The notes beneath the pieces were generated by a model. The model searched no databases and had not been told where the DNA came from. It saw only the letters and a list, made by a program, of their open reading frames with translations. Of a stretch of 29,068 nt of DNA, positions 25,225-29,068 are shown piece after piece. Position 1 is the first letter of the stretch. Every line of letters starts with the position of its first letter. Source of the DNA: JALOBO01 sp023228225 (GTDB lineage Bacteria; Bacillota; Clostridia; Christensenellales; UBA1242); NCBI GenBank assembly GCA_041663585.1, contig JBAYMN010000015.1, positions 1 to 29,068 on the forward strand. Reading direction: 5' to 3'. Made by a program: the position numbers and the translations under genes.

Positions 25225-25286
25225 GATGAAATGCACCCAACAAGTTGGACACTAATTTATGTCCAACTTGTTGGGTGCATTTCATC
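25225..25286. repeat. Perfect 27-bp inverted repeat, IS-end-like, between convergent genes
   Basis: Arms 25225-25251 and 25260-25286 are perfect inverse copies separated by CTAATTTA. The inner ends read ...GTTGGACA and TGTCCAAC..., resembling terminal repeats of IS3-family elements (TG...CA), placed tail to tail as in a circle junction but with an 8-base spacer. It lies between the convergent rsmH-like and lipoprotein genes and probably also acts as a bidirectional terminator. No transposase remains. Confidence 0.8.
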
Positions 25287-25306
25287 GTATTTATTTTTTT
25301 GATTTT

Positions 25307-26494
25307 TTAAATAGTTTCTTCGGCGATATAAACCCTTGTGGAATTTTCTATTGTTTTAATTTCAAGCCCATCGGCAAGATATTCTAAATCGTTTCCAATA
25401 TAAGTTAAAACGGTAGCAGAATCTTTAAACACACCTGCTGTATACTTTAAAATTCTATAATCAAATGCATTAATATACGCTTCTGTTTCATCATCAAATA
25501 TATTTGCCTCATATATACCATATACATCATCAAAGGTAATATTCACATTTTGGTCAGTATCATAGTCTACTAAAATGCCTGATGGAGATGAACTTGCTGT
25601 TGTTTGCCCAAAGTGATATTTTCCAATTCTATTACCTTCAATAAGATAAGTTAATTGATCTTGAACAGTATTTGATGCAGACACACTAATTTGAATGCCT
25701 GTTGGAGCAGTTGCTAATGTCGTAGTCGTTTCATCTGATAAATGAATGTAATTATTTTTTAATTGTACAGCGCCATTTTTAATTAAAATGCCTCTTCTCT
25801 CATCTTGTTGTGCGGTGCCATCTCCTCGTTTGCCCGTGTGAGATATTTCTAAGTTTTCAATTTTTACCGGCTCCGTTTCAGTCATTTCAGTCAAATCTAT
25901 TCTAAAAATACCTTCTACTTTATATTTTCCGCTTTCTTTGGTTGCGCCTTTAATCGAAATAGGAACAGAAATAACATATCCTGCTAAATCTTCTGCTAAA
26001 TTATCTTTTACTAAATCTCTCTCAATTATAATTTCATCACTTTTTTTGACAGCGCTAAGTAAATTTGATAATTCATATGCTTCATCTGTTAAAACTTTTA
26101 AACTGTGTTTGTTGTAAATTAAATCTTTTACCGTATAATAATCAGTATTTTCACTTGTTAAATAATAGGTTTTTATTGGAATATCACTTAATAGAAATGA
26201 AGTTTGTAATGAGCCTTCATATTTTGATCCTATGGACTGAATGATAACCGTTAATGTACTTGTTTGCAAATTTACTAAATAGTCAGCCGTATAATCTTCA
26301 TCTTTTGTTAAAATTACATTGTTCCTTTCTATTCTTACCGTGGGGGTTATTACTTCCAATGTTAAATCCGTTTGGGGCATAGTGAGTTGAATTGTAGCAT
26401 CTACAATATTAATTGTTTTTGTACCACAACCTACCACTGATAGTAATACAAATAAAACCGCAAATAAAATAATTATTTTTTTATATTTTTTCAT
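25307..26494 (-). CDS. Lipoprotein with probable right-handed beta-helix
   Basis: An N-terminal signal of MKKYKK plus a hydrophobic core ends in the lipobox SVVGC, with lipidated Cys23, so the protein is anchored outside the membrane. The body is threonine- and asparagine-rich. The middle (about 205-300) shows repeats of the pectate-lyase/parallel beta-helix style, such as IENLEISHTG, GILIKNGAVQLKNNYIHL and YLIEGNRIG. Function is unknown; such folds often bind polysaccharides or serve as surface scaffolds. ATG at 26494 follows AAAGGGA. Downstream, the perfect inverted repeat probably terminates transcription. Confidence 0.75.
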   Translation of the reverse strand: MKKYKKIIILFAVLFVLLSVVGCGTKTINIVDATIQLTMPQTDLTLEVITPTVRIERNNVILTKDEDYTADYLVNLQTSTLTVIIQSIGSKYEGSLQTSFLLSDIPIKTYYLTSENTDYYTVKDLIYNKHSLKVLTDEAYELSNLLSAVKKSDEIIIERDLVKDNLAEDLAGYVISVPISIKGATKESGKYKVEGIFRIDLTEMTETEPVKIENLEISHTGKRGDGTAQQDERRGILIKNGAVQLKNNYIHLSDETTTTLATAPTGIQISVSASNTVQDQLTYLIEGNRIGKYHFGQTTASSSPSGILVDYDTDQNVNITFDDVYGIYEANIFDDETEAYINAFDYRILKYTAGVFKDSATVLTYIGNDLEYLADGLEIKTIENSTRVYIAEETI

Positions 26495-26603
26495 TTTTTT
26501 AATCCCTTTAATAAAATTTATTTATTTTAGTTTAAGCATTTTTATCAATATTATTACATAAATAATTAAAATAAAAATGAATGCTTAAATTAGAAATAAA
26601 TGA

Positions 26604-26634
26604 TAAAAAATGCCAGTACAGTAAGAGGGGCATT
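26604..26634 (-). terminator. Terminator after the 356-residue gene
   Basis: On the minus strand AATGCC (26629-26634) pairs with GGCATT (26609-26614) and is followed by a T run. It lies 86 bases after the stop codon. Confidence 0.65.
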
Positions 26635-26719
26635 GTTTCCATAAATTAATTTCTAATCTATCAATAAACTAAGCAAATATTTTTAAAAATTCGCTCGGTT
26701 ATTAATTGTGATTTTTAGT

Positions 26720-27790
26720 TTATATTTCATTTGTATTAGTATATGATTTTTCAAATGCTACATTTTGCATTGGATAAGGATTATCTAATGAAGTAATATT
26801 TAGTGTGGTTCCCTTTAATACACATATTTTTTCTCCTGCGTTCGTTTTAAAAAAAATATCATGCATCAGTTCAATACATTTAATAGACTCAAAAAAATGA
26901 GTATAGACACCATTTTTGTTTGTAGGAGTATACTTTTCTTTAAAAATTTGAGGTTCAACAATATGCTCTTGTCCATTTAAACTAGAAACAATCATGCTAC
27001 CTTCTATTTTTACATTTTCTTTTTTTTCATCAATAATGTAAATATTGCCATTTTTTTCAACCCTTCTCCTAGTATCAACCTCTTCGCCAACTACTCCTAA
27101 TCTTGCTTGAATTAAAGCAGTGTCATTTATAATTTTAGGAAAAATATTTTTTTGTGCTTGAATCTCTAAAAATTTTTCAACAAAAACTTTCATGTCTTTT
27201 ACGATATGACACTGAATTTCTATATCGGGATATTTTAAAATGTCCAAAGAAAGTAATTTTATTTTTTTATATAAACTATCTTCATTCTCTTTTATTGCTT
27301 TATTAGTTTCGTTTAATTTTTCAATACTTCTTTGATGAATTGCTTGTCTTAATTCAAAGAAAAATTCTTCATGTTTCCCTTCAAGATTTTTTATATAATC
27401 AATTTGTTGTATGGTAGGCAAGTTTTTCGATTTTCTAAAACAAAATTCAACTTGAAGATCTTCTCTATTTACCAAATATGTTAATCTACACCAACCTTCT
27501 TTTTCTAATTCTGTTATATCCTTTTTATGCACCATCAAAGCCTGAATATCATGGCAAAAATATGCACAACCGTAAAACTTTCCGTTAGGCGCAAGTAAAC
27601 CTGATTTGTATTTATTACTAAATAATATTGTATCGGTCCAATCCAAATTACTCCAATCATTTACTTTAACAAATTTTAAAGGTTTTGTATTTAAAATTTC
27701 TTCTTTGCCAAATACATTGGTAACGGTAATTTTTTTATTTACTGTGCCATTATATTTTTTCCATTGATTTTCCATTTTTATAAATTTCAT
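26720..27790 (-). CDS. Hypothetical protein, 356 residues
   Basis: I do not recognise this protein. It lacks a signal peptide and membrane segments. The N-terminal part (about 50-110) has an aromatic and cysteine-rich stretch (SGLLAPNGKFYGCAYFCHD, ELEKEGWCRL). Residues about 130-230 are charged and helical (EEFFFELRQAIHQRS, ETNKAIKENEDSLYKK), and the rest looks beta-rich. ATG at 27790 has AAGG six bases upstream. A TTGAAA-17-TAAAAT promoter lies at 27818-27846 and a terminator at 26604-26634, so it is a single-gene unit. Confidence 0.7.
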   Translation of the reverse strand: MKFIKMENQWKKYNGTVNKKITVTNVFGKEEILNTKPLKFVKVNDWSNLDWTDTILFSNKYKSGLLAPNGKFYGCAYFCHDIQALMVHKKDITELEKEGWCRLTYLVNREDLQVEFCFRKSKNLPTIQQIDYIKNLEGKHEEFFFELRQAIHQRSIEKLNETNKAIKENEDSLYKKIKLLSLDILKYPDIEIQCHIVKDMKVFVEKFLEIQAQKNIFPKIINDTALIQARLGVVGEEVDTRRRVEKNGNIYIIDEKKENVKIEGSMIVSSLNGQEHIVEPQIFKEKYTPTNKNGVYTHFFESIKCIELMHDIFFKTNAGEKICVLKGTTLNITSLDNPYPMQNVAFEKSYTNTNEI

Positions 27791-27817
27791 AACATACCTT
27801 ATCTTAAATATATTTTA

Positions 27818-27846
27818 ATTTTAACATATTTTTATATTTTTTTCAA
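27818..27846 (-). promoter_or_regulatory. Putative sigma-A promoter of the 356-residue gene
   Basis: On the minus strand, TTGAAA (27841-27846), 17 bases and TAAAAT (27818-27823). The region is very AT-rich, so chance matches are possible. Confidence 0.5.
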
Positions 27847-27858
27847 TAGTTTATAATT

Positions 27859-27952
27859 TATTTTATAAAACAGCAAACTCCGTTTGTAAGGTGGGGACTA
27901 AATATAAAAATACCACTCGTTACAAGCGGTATCGTTTGGTAGGAACAAATGG
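27859..27952 (-). repeat. Direct repeat copy A: tRNA-Ile tail + terminator
   Basis: These 94 bases recur at 28131-28224 (offset 272) with few changes. On the minus strand the unit reads CCATTTGTTCCTACCA (T-stem 3' strand, acceptor 3' strand, CCA), then the terminator hairpin ATACC/GGTAT (27910-27932) with a T run, then an AT-rich flank. The upstream part of the tRNA half has been separated from it by the 81-bp element at 27953-28033. Confidence 0.85.
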
Positions 27953-28033
27953 GGCGATGCGTATAGAAAATAATCCTGCGGATTATTTTTAGCCAAAGCC
28001 GGGAGCAACTTGTTGCGGTCCGGGTCGACAGAC
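27953..28033 (-). repeat. Two-hairpin interspersed element, right copy, inserted in a tRNA T-loop
   Basis: On the minus strand: hairpin GCAAC-AA-GTTGC, linker GGCTTTGGCTAA, hairpin AAAATAATCC-GCA-GGATTATTTT, then ACGCATCG. The arrangement matches the element at 298-383, with the linker conserved and both stems replaced by different complementary sequences. It interrupts a tRNA-Ile 3' half: GATGGTTCG lies on one side and CCATTTGTTCCTACCA on the other, so the insertion is in the T-loop. The comparison with the uninterrupted copy at 28209-28253 defines the ends well. Confidence 0.7.
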
Positions 28034-28055
28034 CGAACCATCGACCCCCACCTTA
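28034..28055 (-). pseudogene. tRNA-Ile fragment, interrupted copy
   Basis: On the minus strand, TAAGGTGGGGGTCGATGG plus TTCG correspond to the anticodon stem 3' strand, variable loop and T-stem 5' strand of tRNA-Ile. The rest of the 3' half lies across the inserted element at 27940-27952. No 5' half exists, so the fragment cannot form a tRNA. Confidence 0.75.
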
Positions 28056-28130
28056 AAACCGCCAGTCAAGAAGTGTTCGTGCGGTTGCGAAAAACTTTGT
28101 TTTTCTAACAGGGTGGCACCCTGACTGTTT

Positions 28131-28224
28131 TATTTTATAAAACAGCAAACTCCGTTTGTAAGGTGGGGCTAAGTTATAAAAATACCACTCATTACAAGCG
28201 GTATAGTTTGGTAGGAACAAATGG
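28131..28224 (-). repeat. Direct repeat copy B: tRNA-Ile tail + terminator
   Basis: Second copy of 27859-27952. The terminator hairpin lies at 28182-28204. In the minus direction it follows an uninterrupted tRNA-Ile 3' half. Between the copies, 28056-28130 holds further small hairpins (GAAAAAC/GTTTTTC near 28089-28105, AGGGT/ACCCT near 28110-28122, CTGTTTTAT/ATAAAACAG at 28124-28144). Confidence 0.85.
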
Positions 28225-28253
28225 ACTCGAACCATCGACCCCCACCTTATCAG
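28209..28253 (-). pseudogene. tRNA-Ile(GAT) 3' half, cut at the anticodon loop
   Basis: On the minus strand the fragment runs CTGATAA (anticodon loop, GAT), GGTGG (anticodon stem 3' strand), GGGTC, GATGG-TTCGAGT-CCATT (T-arm), TGTTCCT, A and CCA. The expected anticodon-stem partner CCACC and the whole D-arm are missing upstream. A break at the anticodon loop is typical of attachment sites of integrases that recombine in tRNA anticodon loops. A functional tRNA-Ile should exist elsewhere. Confidence 0.8.
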
Positions 28254-28325
28254 CTTATAACCCTTAACCTAAAATCCTTTTCCCACTCCCCCACAAGCCC
28301 CATAAACAAAGCCTCGCAAGCCCCA

Positions 28326-28370
28326 AAATAAAAAACTGCTGTCAAATTTTTTCCAAAACTTGACAGCAGT
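28326..28370 (-). terminator. Terminator after the 199-residue gene
   Basis: On the minus strand ACTGCTGTCAA (28360-28370) pairs with TTGACAGCAGT (28335-28345), an 11-bp stem followed by TTTTTTATTTT. It lies about 80 bases after the gene stop. Confidence 0.82.
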
Positions 28371-28451
28371 TGACAGTAGTGTCCACATTTTCCGCATTTT
28401 TAGTCTTTCTAAACCGATGTAATTCTATTTTGTTCCTGACAATACAATTTA

Positions 28452-29051
28452 CTATTGTTTTGCTATCCTATTAAATAATGACTTTTCAAAATCATCAAGG
28501 TTTGCAAGTATTGCTTCTTCATTTTCCAAAATATATTTAACAATTTGTTCATTTGAATCAAGCTCAAGATTATTATTCTTTTTTGCTTTTTTAATTTGTT
28601 TATCAATTTCTGCTGTAGCTAGTCTTGGAAAACCCCTTTCAAGAAGCATTCTTCCAAATTCAGAAGAGTTTCCTATCTCAAACATTTTAACAAATTCTTC
28701 AAGAGGAAGCTTTTCAATCGGCTTCTCATTAATTACTGATTTTTCTTTTATTTGACAAGCCCTATAAAACAAAGATTGAAAAATACATATATATTTGGGA
28801 ATTTCAAATTCTATAGTTTCTCTAAGCTGTCTAAATGCATCATTATAACATTCATCAATTTGACTTTTTTGATTGTCAAAACCATCTTTCCTTCTTTTTA
28901 TTTGATATTTTAGCAATCCCACAAAATCATAATCATTATATGTTTTTGCCACCGCCAAAACTCTATTTACATTTTTTTCTAATATTTCTTTTTTTTCTTG
29001 TTCTTTTAGTGATTTATTAATAAAAGATTCAAAAATATATTCACTTTCCAT
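28452..29051 (-). CDS. Hypothetical helical protein, 199 residues
   Basis: I do not recognise it. The protein is soluble and strongly helical, rich in Lys and Glu, with a coiled-coil-like N-terminal third (SLKEQEKKEILEKNVNRVLA). The segment LPLEEFVKMFEIGNSSEFGR followed by MLLERGFPRLATAEIDK recalls C-terminal parts of some large helicases, so it could be a detached domain, but this is weak. ATG at 29051 lies 17 bases from the window edge, with AAAGGA upstream, so it is probably complete. A terminator follows. Confidence 0.6.
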   Translation of the reverse strand: MESEYIFESFINKSLKEQEKKEILEKNVNRVLAVAKTYNDYDFVGLLKYQIKRRKDGFDNQKSQIDECYNDAFRQLRETIEFEIPKYICIFQSLFYRACQIKEKSVINEKPIEKLPLEEFVKMFEIGNSSEFGRMLLERGFPRLATAEIDKQIKKAKKNNNLELDSNEQIVKYILENEEAILANLDDFEKSLFNRIAKQ

Positions 29052-29068
29052 CTGTAAAATTTCCTTTA

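Noticed and set aside
27859..28224. CRISPR array
   Set aside because: Only two long, tRNA-derived repeats are present; there are no short regular repeats with unique spacers, and no cas genes.
28053..28235. 60-residue minus-strand frame near the tRNA-Ile fragments
   Set aside because: It runs through repeats, terminators and tRNA remnants and has no coding character.
28452..29051. Truncated DEAD/DEAH helicase
   Set aside because: Only a short C-terminal-like segment is reminiscent; no helicase motifs exist and the frame appears complete, so I left it as hypothetical.

Overview
The window looks like an AT-rich, spore-forming Firmicute, most likely an uncultured member of Clostridia. Evidence: SpoIVA, a SpoVD-type penicillin-binding protein with a C-terminal PASTA domain, a YlmC/YmxH family protein, NrdR, consensus sigma-A promoters, strong GGAGG ribosome binding sites, and a MurE of the meso-diaminopimelate type. 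Nearly all genes lie on the minus strand.

Layout. 1-1250: tRNA-Gly(GCC) and tRNA-Lys(CTT) on the plus strand, a duplicated 'tRNA-Lys tail plus terminator' unit with a hairpin-rich element between the copies, then about 700 bases without ORFs that fold into many strong stems. I read the latter as a candidate giant structured RNA, similar in setting to the ROOL/GOLLD class found beside tRNA genes. 1254-4871: spoIVA, plsY, der. 5166-6030: nrdR and a ylmC-like gene that seems to start at ATA. 6101-17400: a reduced division and cell-wall (dcw) cluster, transcribed mraZ-rsmH-ftsL-spoVD-murE-mraY-murD-ftsW/spoVE-murA-ftsQ. A sigma-A promoter overlapped by three 10-bp-spaced GTGGTT boxes (probable MraZ sites) precedes mraZ. 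murF, murG, murB, murC, ftsA and ftsZ are absent here.

17554-21755: three tandem paralogous genes encoding roughly 460-residue soluble proteins with a HELLH zincin motif and a conserved downstream DE, driven by a perfect TTGACA-17-TATAAT promoter. I do not recognise the family. 21887-29051: a small beta-rich orphan gene, a degenerate SIR2/Rossmann-like protein divergent from a second RsmH paralog, a perfect 27-bp inverted repeat, a beta-helix-like lipoprotein and two more orphan genes.

27859-28253 holds duplicated 3' halves of tRNA-Ile with terminators. One copy is split in its T-loop by an 81-bp two-hairpin element. The same element family occurs at 298-383, in the same orientation relative to the tRNA tail and joined at the same tRNA position. 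This shared element, the large structured RNA candidate and the HELLH paralog operon are the most unusual contents. All assignments come from reading the sequence; no database search was possible.
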